Assembly: GCF_016775705.1 (NCBI RefSeq)
Contig: NZ_CP068760.1
Location: forward strand, 2,418,001-2,482,000
DNA length: 64,000 bases
Direction: 5' to 3'
DNA from: Chryseobacterium cucumeris
Lineage (GTDB): Bacteria; Bacteroidota; Bacteroidia; Flavobacteriales; Weeksellaceae
In this document: piece after piece, positions 34,195 through 43,111 of the stretch
Numbering within the stretch: the stretch's first letter is position 1
Layout: each line of letters begins with the position of its first letter
Position numbers and translations under genes: made by a program
The notes under the pieces: model-generated
Seen by the model: the letters and a program-made list of their open reading frames with translations, nothing else
The model's database searches: none
Told to the model about the DNA's origin: nothing

Positions 34195-35172
34195 TTATGC
34201 CATTGAAACTTCTTTTTCCTGTTTTGAAGGTAAATTCATTAAAACAATTGCAAAAAGAATCAAGGCAATACCTACCCACTGAATGAAAAATACTTTCTCT
34301 CCCAGCAAAACGAAAGCCATGGTTACGGAAACCGGAAGTTCCAGTGATGAAACGATACTTCCAAGGCCCAATCCTGCATTGGGAAACCCAACATTGAATA
34401 AGATAGGCGGAATAATAGTTCCAAAAAGCGCCAGTACAAATCCATACGTGAGAAATATTGAATAATTAAATGAATGGATATGTTCTGTATTATCAGTAAA
34501 ATTCAGGTATAATGATTTTAAGCCATCAAAATACATAGGCCCTATCTGGGCAAAGAATAAGAATGCAAAAACGACAACTGAACCACCCGCCAGCATAATA
34601 ATACTCTTTCGGAAAACCGGAAGATGAGTAGCCAGCGTATTAGAGGTGAACATTGTTAAAGTATATGAAGCGGCTGCCATTAGCCCCCAGAATACTCCGT
34701 GCCAGTCCAGCTCTATTTCCATATTAATAAGATTGGTTGCCAGAACCGTTCCCAACAAAACGATAACCACAGAAACCACTTTTCTTGTGTTGGGAAGTTT
34801 TTTAGTTAGAATACTTTCTACCACCACACTGAACCACACCGACTGCATCAATAATACAATAGCAATGGAAACATTGATATATTGCACGGCAATATAGTAG
34901 AATAAACTTGTTCCGCCCAAAGAAGTTCCTGCAAGCAAGAGCATTCTTACTTCTTTAGAACTGGGCACCGATAATTTCTGTTTTGAGGTTAGGGTCTGAA
35001 TAAAGTTCAGGATCAAAAGTCCCGTCAAACCTAATACGAATTGGGAAGTAGTTACTTCTGAGGTTGTAAAGCCATCATGATAAGCCATTTTTACAAAAGT
35101 GGCCAACATACCGTATATACTAGCTCCAATCCCTACAAATAAAACACCTTTTAGTATATTTTTCTTCTTCAT
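34195..35172 (-). CDS. DMT-superfamily (EamA) transporter
   Basis: 325 residues from the ATG complementary to 35170-35172. The longer frame would start at 35193, but a -7 box (35191-35198) overlaps that position, so the upstream codons would not be transcribed. Ten membrane spans form two EamA repeats. 'GASIYGMLATFVKMAYHDGFT' opens the first, and 'LGLGSIVSSLELPVSVTMAFVLLGE' belongs to the second and contains the typical glycine/proline pattern. It probably exports metabolites; the substrate is unknown. Confidence 0.9.
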   Translation of the reverse strand: MKKKNILKGVLFVGIGASIYGMLATFVKMAYHDGFTTSEVTTSQFVLGLTGLLILNFIQTLTSKQKLSVPSSKEVRMLLLAGTSLGGTSLFYYIAVQYINVSIAIVLLMQSVWFSVVVESILTKKLPNTRKVVSVVIVLLGTVLATNLINMEIELDWHGVFWGLMAAASYTLTMFTSNTLATHLPVFRKSIIMLAGGSVVVFAFLFFAQIGPMYFDGLKSLYLNFTDNTEHIHSFNYSIFLTYGFVLALFGTIIPPILFNVGFPNAGLGLGSIVSSLELPVSVTMAFVLLGEKVFFIQWVGIALILFAIVLMNLPSKQEKEVSMA

Positions 35173-35190
35173 AATTTTTTTAACAGCCTG

Positions 35191-35198
35191 CAAAGGTA
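35191..35198 (-). promoter_or_regulatory. -7 box of the DMT transporter gene
   Basis: TACCTTTG on the minus strand matches TAnnTTTG and lies 18 bp before the chosen ATG. It decides the start codon, because the alternative upstream start falls within it. Confidence 0.55.
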
Positions 35199-35245
35199 CA
35201 ACATATAAATTAAATCATTCAGCAGTGTCATGGTGATAGATAAAT

Positions 35246-35278
35246 AAAATCGCCACAAGCAAAGCTTGTGGCGATTTT
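35246..35278 (-). terminator. Terminator after M36 peptidase... upstream flank hairpin at its 3' end
   Basis: Perfect 15-bp arms aaaatcgccacaagc / gcttgtggcgatttt around AAA, located 22 bp beyond the M36 peptidase stop on the minus strand and followed there by ATTTAT. Confidence 0.8.
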
Positions 35279-35300
35279 TGAGATTGATTATAAAAGTAAA

Positions 35301-37934
35301 TTATTTCTTAACCATTACTTTAGATGCAGCTTCAAAACCTAGTCCTTTGATTTTAACCATATAAGTTCCGTTGACAAGGTTGCTTGTAGAAATTGCTTTC
35401 TTGGCATCCGGTGAGATTTTATCTTCTGAAGAAACCAGTTTACCAGACATATCATACAATTCTACGCTTACTTTTCCAAGAGTATTGCTTGGGAATTTAA
35501 TATAGAATTCATCTTTGGCCGGGTTTGGATAGATAGAAATGTTGTTGTTCTTATCTGCCTTTACATCATTGGTAGCCAATAAACATGCTTCCGGAACGTT
35601 AAAGTCCTGAACCTGATCATTAATATTATTTTTAGCTCCTGCTGATGCATTCACTCCTAAACCTCTTCTTGCAAAAACTCCCCAGATCATACATTTATCC
35701 TGTCCCTGAGTTGTTGCCATCTCAGCTGCCAATATTGCATTTCTTCCATCAATAAAGCTAGGATTACAGCCCTGAAGTTTAAGAGCGTCTGTTACTAACT
35801 GTAATACTTTTGTGCTTCCGTTAGGGGTTGTTGACAGTACATCTGAAGCATAACCGTATTTTTCAACATATTTCCAGTGAAGATCCCATAACATGGTTGC
35901 CCAGACAAAACCAATAGAGTGTACATCCGGAACAATTGCTGATCCGTTATTGTATTCCATTCCGTTGGTATTTCCGTATGTAAATCCGTTAACCGTCATG
36001 TTGGTAGAATATTTTGCAGGTCTGATACCACCACCTGTTATAGGCTGACCTATTGCATAAGTACCAGTACCTCTCGCTACTGTAGCATCGTCTCCTGCTT
36101 TGTTTGTCAGCATTAAAGCAAAGAAATCAGACCATCCTTCTCCCATCTGTTCCTTACTCACGCCTGAATTCAGACAGTTGTATCCGGTACCGGTCATTCT
36201 GTTGGATATTCCGTGGCCGTATTCATGGGTTACGATTCCGTTATCAAAACTTCCGTCAGGAGTCTGGTTTCCTTTTAGAGTAACATTTACTGTTGTACTT
36301 GCTGCAAGGTGAGTTTTGATATATTCCCCTTCTGCATTGGTAATCAATACTGAAGGGATTGTAATTGTAGGGTCATTACCCGCCATATTTCCCAGAGTAG
36401 AGCCATTGGTCACGTTATTATATATAATGGCCGCTTTAGCTCCGGCATCCTGAAGATTTTTCACTTTTACAGCAAAAGCACATGTTCCTCTCTCAACAAG
36501 TCCTATTTTATTAGTCAATGAGCTTGCAGGTAAAGCCGTACATCCGTCTAAAACTGATGAAAGTGCAACATCTCCTGTCAGGCCGTTCATTGGTAGTGGA
36601 TTACCGAACTGTGCAGTTCCTGCTCCCGGTGTTCGGGAAACAGCAACACTTGGTGCATTATAGAAAAATACTCTTCCAACCGGAGACCAGAGATACATTT
36701 GCATTCTTCCATTATAACCATCCTGCCCTGAAGAGAAATTCGCATTATTTAATCCGCTTCCATCCTGCGCCTCTGCATATACAGAATCATCATCTCCTCC
36801 AACAGGTCCGTTACCAAAATTGTTCTGCTGGAAATTTCTGGCAGATTCTGTAAATCCAAATTTATAGAAAACGTCGTGAATTCTGTTATTCAGATAAAAT
36901 AAATTTGTAATAGCAGCATTTCTGTTATTTAACGGAGTTTCATTGATGTTAAAAGGGAAATCAAAATTTCTTGTTGCTCCTCCGTCTGCCGGAGTTCCTG
37001 TAAGATAATCAGGTGCAGTTAAAGCAGTTCCAGCCGAATCTTCATAGGCAAAAACGTTATTTCCTCTTGTAATCGTGTAATGATTGGTTCCGTCAGAATG
37101 CCATCCTTCAGGAGAAGCACTCAGGATCCAGGGGTTGGTAATAATAGATCTTGAACCAAAAGTTGGTGCTTCAATAGGTAATGGAAATACATTATATGAT
37201 GCATTATCCGGTAGAAGTAACGGAATATTATTCTGTGCTAGGTTATTCTGAGGTCCCACCAGGGTATTTTCAAAGTGATCGGCATGGCTATATTCCGCAT
37301 CTGATGAATAAGCATCGTGATGAAAATTACAGGATAACGTAAGATTACTTTTTAACAGGATATTTCCATTATTGGCATCTACTACAATATTCCAGTAATT
37401 GGGAGACTTTGGCTCCATTAAGGTATATTCATATGCCAAACGGAGGTTTCCGCTTTCATCATTTGCGTATACCAATCTTTGATTGGCTGAAGTCGCTTTC
37501 TTCTGAGTTTTTTCAAGATACTCAAGAATAGTGAAGTTTGCTATCTCAGGATTTTTCAGATCTTCAGCAATCTTCTGAAGCGCTGTACTTTTACTGATTG
37601 CAGCTGTACCAGATGTAGATGCAGTATAATCTTTTACAAAATTATCGGTGTAGTAAACAATTTTATTGTCCTGAATCAATGCTGTTCCTACAGAGCTGTA
37701 TATTGGCAAACCATTATACGTCTGTAAAAATTTAACAACATTACCATTCAATGATTTTGACAGATCTACATTATCAATAATGATATTATTAAGATCAGAC
37801 TTTTTATATTCCCTGATTTTATTTTGAGAAATATAATCTTTAATGAGTTTTTCATTATCCTGTCCGAATAATATTGCCGGAAATGCAGAAAATACTGCAA
37901 ATAAAATAGGTAAAGCTTTGTTTTTCATATCCAT
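35301..37934 (-). CDS. M36-family (fungalysin-type) metallopeptidase, T9SS cargo (type A)
   Basis: The 877-residue secreted zinc protease has a signal peptide (about 1-24) and an FTP propeptide domain (about 30-105) with a second prodomain to about 200. The M36 catalytic domain is interrupted by a PA domain (about 440-555; 'GLVERGTCAFAVKVKNLQDAGAKAA' in part). Zinc ligands are in HEYGH at 570-574 and the Glu of 'GEGWSDFFAL' near 599. The C-terminal 80 residues ('ISIYPNPAKDEFYIKF' to 'VMVKK') are a type-A T9SS sorting domain. Two ATGs two codons apart are possible starts. It is flanked by its own terminator. Confidence 0.95.
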   Translation of the reverse strand: MDMKNKALPILFAVFSAFPAILFGQDNEKLIKDYISQNKIREYKKSDLNNIIIDNVDLSKSLNGNVVKFLQTYNGLPIYSSVGTALIQDNKIVYYTDNFVKDYTASTSGTAAISKSTALQKIAEDLKNPEIANFTILEYLEKTQKKATSANQRLVYANDESGNLRLAYEYTLMEPKSPNYWNIVVDANNGNILLKSNLTLSCNFHHDAYSSDAEYSHADHFENTLVGPQNNLAQNNIPLLLPDNASYNVFPLPIEAPTFGSRSIITNPWILSASPEGWHSDGTNHYTITRGNNVFAYEDSAGTALTAPDYLTGTPADGGATRNFDFPFNINETPLNNRNAAITNLFYLNNRIHDVFYKFGFTESARNFQQNNFGNGPVGGDDDSVYAEAQDGSGLNNANFSSGQDGYNGRMQMYLWSPVGRVFFYNAPSVAVSRTPGAGTAQFGNPLPMNGLTGDVALSSVLDGCTALPASSLTNKIGLVERGTCAFAVKVKNLQDAGAKAAIIYNNVTNGSTLGNMAGNDPTITIPSVLITNAEGEYIKTHLAASTTVNVTLKGNQTPDGSFDNGIVTHEYGHGISNRMTGTGYNCLNSGVSKEQMGEGWSDFFALMLTNKAGDDATVARGTGTYAIGQPITGGGIRPAKYSTNMTVNGFTYGNTNGMEYNNGSAIVPDVHSIGFVWATMLWDLHWKYVEKYGYASDVLSTTPNGSTKVLQLVTDALKLQGCNPSFIDGRNAILAAEMATTQGQDKCMIWGVFARRGLGVNASAGAKNNINDQVQDFNVPEACLLATNDVKADKNNNISIYPNPAKDEFYIKFPSNTLGKVSVELYDMSGKLVSSEDKISPDAKKAISTSNLVNGTYMVKIKGLGFEAASKVMVKK

Positions 37935-38260
37935 TATTAAAGGCGCTAATCTACAAATAATTCACATAACTTTAATACTTTTTATATTAAAAATTAAACA
38001 TAAATCAAGACAAATAAAGAAAAAATACTTTAAAATCAATTTACATATTTCTCAATTATGAGAACCATGCATTATATTTATACGTACCACATTATGTTTA
38101 CCGTATGTTTAATTCTTTTTCATACAAACATTTTCTTTTTATAAGTCATTTTAATGAATATAAATTTCTGCCTACAGAAATCTTCTTTTACTGTTTTATC
38201 TGATAGTTTTTGTTTCCGTACTGTCTTATTACACTTGTATGTTCCTTGCCGTATAGCCAT
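37935..38260. other. Gene-free stretch between M36 peptidase and rpsA
   Basis: This 326-bp AT-rich stretch should contain the M36 promoter near its left end. I see no ORF with family-like sequence, no convincing TAnnTTTG box and no repeat shared with the rest of the window. Confidence 0.5.
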
Positions 38261-38286
38261 AAAAAAAGCCGCTCAAATGAGCGGCT
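38261..38286 (-). terminator. rpsA terminator
   Basis: agccgctc-aaat-gagcggct, followed on the minus strand by seven U. Confidence 0.9.
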
Positions 38287-38311
38287 CTTATGTATTATAA
38301 TGGTTCAAAGA

Positions 38312-40102
38312 TTATTTACCTTCTTCCATTTTTCTTTTCAACTCTGCTAATGCGTCGATGTCTCCAAGAGTAGATCTTTCTTCGTTGTTAGAAGAAGAAG
38401 TTACGTTTCTAGAAGAAGCTTCTTTTACGTTTTTCTTCTCTTCGTCTCTGAAGATACCTGTGTGAGATACTACTACTCTCTTGAATTCTTTGTTGAATTC
38501 GATTACTTTGAACTGAGCCTCTTCACCTTTTTTGATTTTAGATCCATCTTCTTTCTCTAATAATCTTGAAGGGCAGAAAGCTTCAACCTCAGCATCCTCG
38601 AATTGAACAGAAGCTCCTTTATCGTGAACTTCTACAGCTTTACCAGCGTGGATAGTTCCTTCAGCATATTTAGTTTCGAATTTATCCCATGGGTTTTCAG
38701 TCAATTGCTTGTGACCTAGAGATAATCTTCTAGCCTGAATATCTAATTCAAGAACTACAACATCTAATTTATCACCTACTGCGCAGAACTCAGATGGGTG
38801 CTTGATTTTCTTAGTCCAAGAAAGATCAGAGATGTAGATTAATCCGTCGATACCTTCTTCTAACTCTACGAATACACCAAAGTTAGTGAAGTTTCTTACA
38901 GTTCCTACATGCTGAGATCCTACCGGATACTTAGCTTCGATGTTTTCCCATGGATCTTTAGACAATTGCTTGATACCAAGAGAAATTTTTCTTTCTTCTC
39001 TGTCTAAAGTTAATACTTCAGCTTCTACTTCATCACCTACTTTTACAAAATCTCCAGCAGATCTTAAGTGAGTAGACCAAGACATTTCAGAAACGTGGAT
39101 TAATCCTTCAACACCTGGAGCGATTTCTACAAATGCACCATAGTCAGCAAGAACTACTACTTTTCCTTTTACTTTGTCACCTACTTTCAAGTCAGCAGAA
39201 AGAGCATCCCAAGGATGAGCTTCTAATTGCTTCATACCTAATTGGATTCTTGTTTTCTCATCATCGAAATCAAGGATTACAACTTTTACAGTTTGTCCGT
39301 CCTCAAGGATTTCAGATGGGTGGTTCACTCTAGACCAAGAAAGGTCTGTAATGTGGATCAATCCATCTACACCACCTAAGTCAATGAATACACCGTAAGA
39401 AGTGATGTTCTTAACAGTACCTTCAAGAACCTGTCCTTTTTCAAGCTGAGCGATGATTTCTTTTTTCTGACCTTCGATATCTGCTTCGATCAATGCTTTG
39501 TGAGATACCACTACGTTTTTGAACTCAGGGTTGATTTTCACAACTTTGAACTCCATAGTTTTTCCTACGAACTGATCGTAATCTTTAATTGGCTTAACGT
39601 CAATTTGAGAACCAGGTAAGAATGCTTCGATTCCGTGAACGTCAACGATCATACCACCTTTAGTTCTTGATTTAACAAAACCGTTAACGATTTCTCCAGT
39701 TTCGTGAAGTTCGTTTACTTTATCCCAAGCTTTAAGCGTTCTCGCTTTTCTGTGAGATAACTGTAATTGTCCAGTTTTGTCTTCTCTCTTGTCAACCATT
39801 ACTTCTACCTCGTCACCTACTTTCAGGCCTTGGTTGTAACGGAATTCGTTTAGAGAGATAACACCTTCAGATTTGAAGTTGATGTCTACGATAGCTTCTT
39901 TATCAGTTAATCTTACAACTTTACCAATTAGAACGTCGTTATCGTCTAAGTTGTTTAATGATCCGTTGTAGATTTCTTCTAAATCGCTTTTTTCTTTTCT
40001 CGCATCTGCATCAAGACCTGATTCGAATGAATCCCAATCAAATTGTTCTGGTGCTACATTTTGGTTTAATAAAACCTCTGCTGAATTTGTCTCTTTTGAC
40101 AT
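38312..40102 (-). CDS. rpsA: 30S ribosomal protein S1
   Basis: The 596-residue protein contains six S1/OB repeats. Conserved repeat cores include 'GEIVNGFVKSRTKGGMIVDV', 'GVFIDLGGVDGLIHITDLSW', 'GAFVEIAPGVEGLIHVSEMSW' and 'GVFVELEEGIDGLIYISDLSW', spaced about 85 residues apart. It binds mRNA at the 30S subunit; with weak Shine-Dalgarno sequences throughout this phylum its role may be large. A low-complexity tail (about 550-596) is rich in Glu, Ser and Asn. It has a consensus promoter about 120 bp upstream and a strong terminator. Confidence 0.98.
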   Translation of the reverse strand: MSKETNSAEVLLNQNVAPEQFDWDSFESGLDADARKEKSDLEEIYNGSLNNLDDNDVLIGKVVRLTDKEAIVDINFKSEGVISLNEFRYNQGLKVGDEVEVMVDKREDKTGQLQLSHRKARTLKAWDKVNELHETGEIVNGFVKSRTKGGMIVDVHGIEAFLPGSQIDVKPIKDYDQFVGKTMEFKVVKINPEFKNVVVSHKALIEADIEGQKKEIIAQLEKGQVLEGTVKNITSYGVFIDLGGVDGLIHITDLSWSRVNHPSEILEDGQTVKVVILDFDDEKTRIQLGMKQLEAHPWDALSADLKVGDKVKGKVVVLADYGAFVEIAPGVEGLIHVSEMSWSTHLRSAGDFVKVGDEVEAEVLTLDREERKISLGIKQLSKDPWENIEAKYPVGSQHVGTVRNFTNFGVFVELEEGIDGLIYISDLSWTKKIKHPSEFCAVGDKLDVVVLELDIQARRLSLGHKQLTENPWDKFETKYAEGTIHAGKAVEVHDKGASVQFEDAEVEAFCPSRLLEKEDGSKIKKGEEAQFKVIEFNKEFKRVVVSHTGIFRDEEKKNVKEASSRNVTSSSNNEERSTLGDIDALAELKRKMEEGK

Positions 40103-40222
40103 TTTCTAATAAATTTGTATTCCTTCTTTTTTAACGGTTTGAATAAATGCAGATTAAAAAATACGGAAGTAATTAATTTTAAGTAATTTACTCTTCAAAC
40201 CTTTTCGCCACAAAAGTGGGTG

Positions 40223-40253
40223 CAAAGATATGAATTTTATTTAAAATAAGCAA
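40223..40253 (-). promoter_or_regulatory. rpsA promoter
   Basis: On the minus strand TTG (40251-40253), 20 bases, then TATCTTTG (40223-40230). Transcription should begin near 40219, leaving a leader of about 117 nt. Its first bases can form a small hairpin (ccac-tttt-gtgg, 40208-40219). Confidence 0.65.
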
Positions 40254-40310
40254 TAGATTTTGCCAGGCTAATATTTAACTTATATATTTAAAAATCAACA
40301 CCTTGATTAA

Positions 40311-40483
40311 AAGGATGCTTCGACTGAGCTCAGTATGACATTCTAATACTAACCGTCTTACATTCAGAATTAAGCAATATCCGATGTCATAATGACCATA
40401 CACTGAAAATTTACAAGAGGCATCAATAAGCAGAAGACAAAAATGAGATTCTTCATTTCGCTGCGCTTCATTCAGAATGACAG
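40311..40483. repeat. Dispersed repeat fragments upstream of the RNA helicase
   Basis: Two fragments of the type 'cttcgactgagctcagtatgaca' (40311-40340) and 'cgctgcgcttcattcagaatgaca' (40447-40483) lie in the 475-bp gap between rpsA and the helicase. They resemble intergenic repeats in which a cgct/gagct word is followed by a(a/t)gaca. No gene is supported here. Confidence 0.45.
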
Positions 40484-40565
40484 TAAGACAGAATTAAAGA
40501 AGGACCACACTTTCCAATCCTTCTCAAACTCTCCTACTCTCAAATCCTCAAACTCCAAAATTCAC

Positions 40566-40573
40566 TACCTTTG
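40566..40573 (+). promoter_or_regulatory. -7 box of the RNA helicase gene
   Basis: TACCTTTG ends only 4 bp before the ATG at 40578. If used, the transcript would begin at or within one or two bases of the start codon (leaderless). No TTTG is seen at -33. Confidence 0.45.
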
Positions 40574-40577
40574 CAGC

Positions 40578-41885
40578 ATGGAATTACAGCCGATCTATCA
40601 AAAACTGCAGATTCAGGATATGAATCAGATGCAGAAATCTACTTATAAAGCGTCTGAAAGCAATACAGACATTGTCTTACTCTCTCCTACAGGATCCGGG
40701 AAAACGCTGGCCTTTTTATTTCCTGTTGTCAGAAATCTGAAAAAAAATGTTCAGGGTGTTCAGGCTTTGATACTGGTTCCGGCAAGGGAACTTGCTTTAC
40801 AGATTGAGCAGGTTTTTAAATCCATGGGAACAGATTTTAAAGTTTCTGTATGCTATGGAGGACATGACAAAAAAATTGAGGTTAATAATTTAATTGAAGC
40901 TCCGGCTGTATTGATCGGAACTCCGGGAAGAGTTGTTTACCACTTGAGAAATAATAATTTTGATCCGAAAACAATTAAGACTCTGGTTCTTGATGAATTC
41001 GACAAAGCTCTGGAACTGGGTTTTCATGATGATATGGAATTCATTTCCAATTCTTTAAAAGAACTTTCTCAGAGAATTTTAACATCTGCCACAGCTATGG
41101 ATGAAATTCCCACGTTTACAGGCTTAAAAGATGAAAAAGTAATCAATTTCCTTAAAGAAAATGATGTAAAACCGGATCTCCAGCTGAGAAAAGTGATGAC
41201 TATTCCGGAGGAAAAACTGGATACACTTTTCAATCTGGTTTGTAAAATCGGAAACAAAAGAACCCTGATCTTCTGCAACCACCGTGATGCTGTAGACCGT
41301 ATCTCTGAACTTCTTCATCAGATGGGAATAGACAGAGAAACCTTCCATGGCGGTATGGAACAGGATGAAAGAGAACGTGCGCTGCTGAAATTCCGTAATG
41401 ATTCTGCAAGAATTCTTATTACTACGGATCTTGCTGCCCGCGGACTTGATATTCCTGAGGTAGAATCGATTGTTCATTATCAGCTTCCTCCAAAAGAAGA
41501 TGCTTTCATCCACAGAAACGGACGTACCGCAAGAATGAACGCCAAAGGTTTTGTCTACCTGATCATGACTGAAGAGGAAAACTTCCCGTTCATTAAAAAC
41601 AATACTCCTGAAGAAAACGTTGCCGGATTCACTAAAGTTCCGCAAAAAACACCTTTCCAGACGGTTTACATCAGTGCAGGAAAAAAGGATAAAGTAAACA
41701 AAGTGGATATTGTAGGATATCTGTTAAAGAAAGGAGAGCTTCAAAAAGAAGATGTGGGAATTATCGAAGTAAAAGATACGACATCATATGTTGCCGTCTC
41801 CAGAAATAAAGTAAATGCCCTTTTAAGAAAGCTTCAGAACGAAAAACTGAAAGGTAAGAAAGTAAAAATGGAGATTGCTTATTAG
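40578..41885 (+). CDS. DEAD-box RNA helicase, DbpA-like
   Basis: 435 residues from the ATG at 40578. An in-frame ATG 135 bp upstream would add 45 codons read through dispersed-repeat DNA and across the -7 box, so it is rejected. Motifs: I 'SPTGSGKT', Ia 'PARELAL', Ib 'GTPGR', II VLDEFD (DEFD instead of DEAD), III 'TSAT', V 'TTDLAARGLDIPEV', VI 'HRNGRTARM'. The C-terminal 75 residues ('ISAGKKDKVNKVDIVGYLL' to 'KGKKVKMEI') are a DbpA-type RNA-binding domain, which in E. coli targets 23S rRNA hairpin 92. A role in 50S assembly is therefore likely. Confidence 0.93.
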   Translation: MELQPIYQKLQIQDMNQMQKSTYKASESNTDIVLLSPTGSGKTLAFLFPVVRNLKKNVQGVQALILVPARELALQIEQVFKSMGTDFKVSVCYGGHDKKIEVNNLIEAPAVLIGTPGRVVYHLRNNNFDPKTIKTLVLDEFDKALELGFHDDMEFISNSLKELSQRILTSATAMDEIPTFTGLKDEKVINFLKENDVKPDLQLRKVMTIPEEKLDTLFNLVCKIGNKRTLIFCNHRDAVDRISELLHQMGIDRETFHGGMEQDERERALLKFRNDSARILITTDLAARGLDIPEVESIVHYQLPPKEDAFIHRNGRTARMNAKGFVYLIMTEEENFPFIKNNTPEENVAGFTKVPQKTPFQTVYISAGKKDKVNKVDIVGYLLKKGELQKEDVGIIEVKDTTSYVAVSRNKVNALLRKLQNEKLKGKKVKMEIAY

Positions 41886-41906
41886 ACCTCTCACTCTACA
41901 CTTTAT

Positions 41907-41958
41907 TGTCATTGCGAGGGGCACAGCAACGAAGCAATCTGCCCTCCCCGCAATGACA
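41907..41958. repeat. Palindromic dispersed element (TGTCATTGCGAGG type)
   Basis: tgtcattgcgagggg ... ccccgcaatgaca form the arms, with 'cgaagcaatct' inside, a word found in intergenic repeats of many bacteria. It lies between the convergent helicase and SMP-30-type genes. Confidence 0.65.
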
Positions 41959-41963
41959 TAATA

Positions 41964-42857
41964 TTATTTAATTCCTTTCACTCTCAGAGGGAAAGTATAC
42001 ACTGACCTGGAGGCAGTAATGAAAAGAATATCATTGTTTTTACCGCCAAAAGTGACATTGGAAGTCCAGTCTTCAGGAATCGGGATGTGATAGATCTTCT
42101 TCCCGGAACTGTTGAAAACATGCACTCCTTTTCCTGTCAGGTACAGGTTTCCGTGTTTATCCATCGTCATGCCATCTGACCCCATTTCACAGAACAGTTT
42201 TTTCTCAGATAATTTTCCTTCTCCCAATATATCATAAACGTAGGTTTTTCCGGCATCAATATCAGATAAGTACAATTTCTTTAGTTTTTCACTCCCAATA
42301 ATACCATTGGGTTGGGTGAAAGTTTCTAATTGGGTAACTTTTCCCGATTTATCTCTGTAATAAAGACTTTTATGTTGAATTTCCTGTTTAAAACCAACCC
42401 AGTAATCTCTTTCATACAAAGGATCTGTAAAGTACATTCCTCCAAATTCATCATTCCAGACATCATTGGGGCCGTTCAGCCTTTTTCCTTCGAAACCTTT
42501 TAGCAGAACTTCTACTTTTTTGTCTTTGGATATCTTCCATATCTCACCCTGATCGTCTGAACAGGTAATCAAATACCCATCTTTGTCAAAGTGTGTTCCG
42601 TTTGCCCTTCCTGTTTTATTCAAAAACTCTATCACCTGATTGGTTTTCCAGTCCCAATAATAAATCTTATCATTAGGCTGATCGGTGAAATAAACATTCC
42701 CTTCTTTATCTGCTGATGGTCCTTCTGTGAAACTGAACTTGTCCGAAACCTTTTCCGGCTGCACTCCCTCATAAAACATTTTACTATAATTTACTGATTG
42801 ACAGTTTACCAATGCGAAAACCAAACCAATCATACCTATTTTAAGTATATTCTTCAT
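41964..42857 (-). CDS. SMP-30/gluconolactonase-type lipoprotein
   Basis: The 297-residue protein has a lipobox ALVNC with Cys19. It then forms a six-bladed beta-propeller of the SMP-30/LRE type: 'FTEGPSADKEGNVYFTDQPNDKIYYWDW', 'GRANGTHFDKDGYLITCSD', 'LNGPNDVWNDEFGGMYFTDP' and 'QPNGIIGSEKLKKLYLSDID' hold the repeated blade motifs (quoted in part). The family hydrolyses lactones with a bound Ca or Zn; the metal ligands Glu23-region, Asn and Asp appear present. The true substrate is unknown. Confidence 0.9.
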   Translation of the reverse strand: MKNILKIGMIGLVFALVNCQSVNYSKMFYEGVQPEKVSDKFSFTEGPSADKEGNVYFTDQPNDKIYYWDWKTNQVIEFLNKTGRANGTHFDKDGYLITCSDDQGEIWKISKDKKVEVLLKGFEGKRLNGPNDVWNDEFGGMYFTDPLYERDYWVGFKQEIQHKSLYYRDKSGKVTQLETFTQPNGIIGSEKLKKLYLSDIDAGKTYVYDILGEGKLSEKKLFCEMGSDGMTMDKHGNLYLTGKGVHVFNSSGKKIYHIPIPEDWTSNVTFGGKNNDILFITASRSVYTFPLRVKGIK

Positions 42858-43111
42858 GCTTCATTTTTAAAGTTGCAATTTACGATATGACCTAGAGGTT
42901 TCAAAATATTTTCCCGTTTTGATACAATAAAAACAACAGATACAAAATGTCCTAATTATCCTATTTTGGAAGTAGATCATATTAGTAATGAAAAGATATA
43001 ATCCGGAGCTTTGCAGTAACAGAATCAATCACTTTTTCATGGAACAGTCAATTTGAAAATAAGATTGGTCAGGATGAAAATTGTACTAAAATACTTTTAT
43101 AGCATATAACA

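Noticed and set aside
35173-35193. Upstream start for the DMT transporter
   Set aside because: It overlaps a -7 box and so would precede the transcription start.
40443-40577. 45-codon N-terminal extension of the RNA helicase
   Set aside because: It reads through dispersed-repeat DNA and the -7 box, and has no helicase-like sequence; the ATG at 40578 is preferred.
41124-41645. 173-codon minus-strand frame opposite the RNA helicase
   Set aside because: Antisense shadow of conserved helicase motifs; no credible start region or family.
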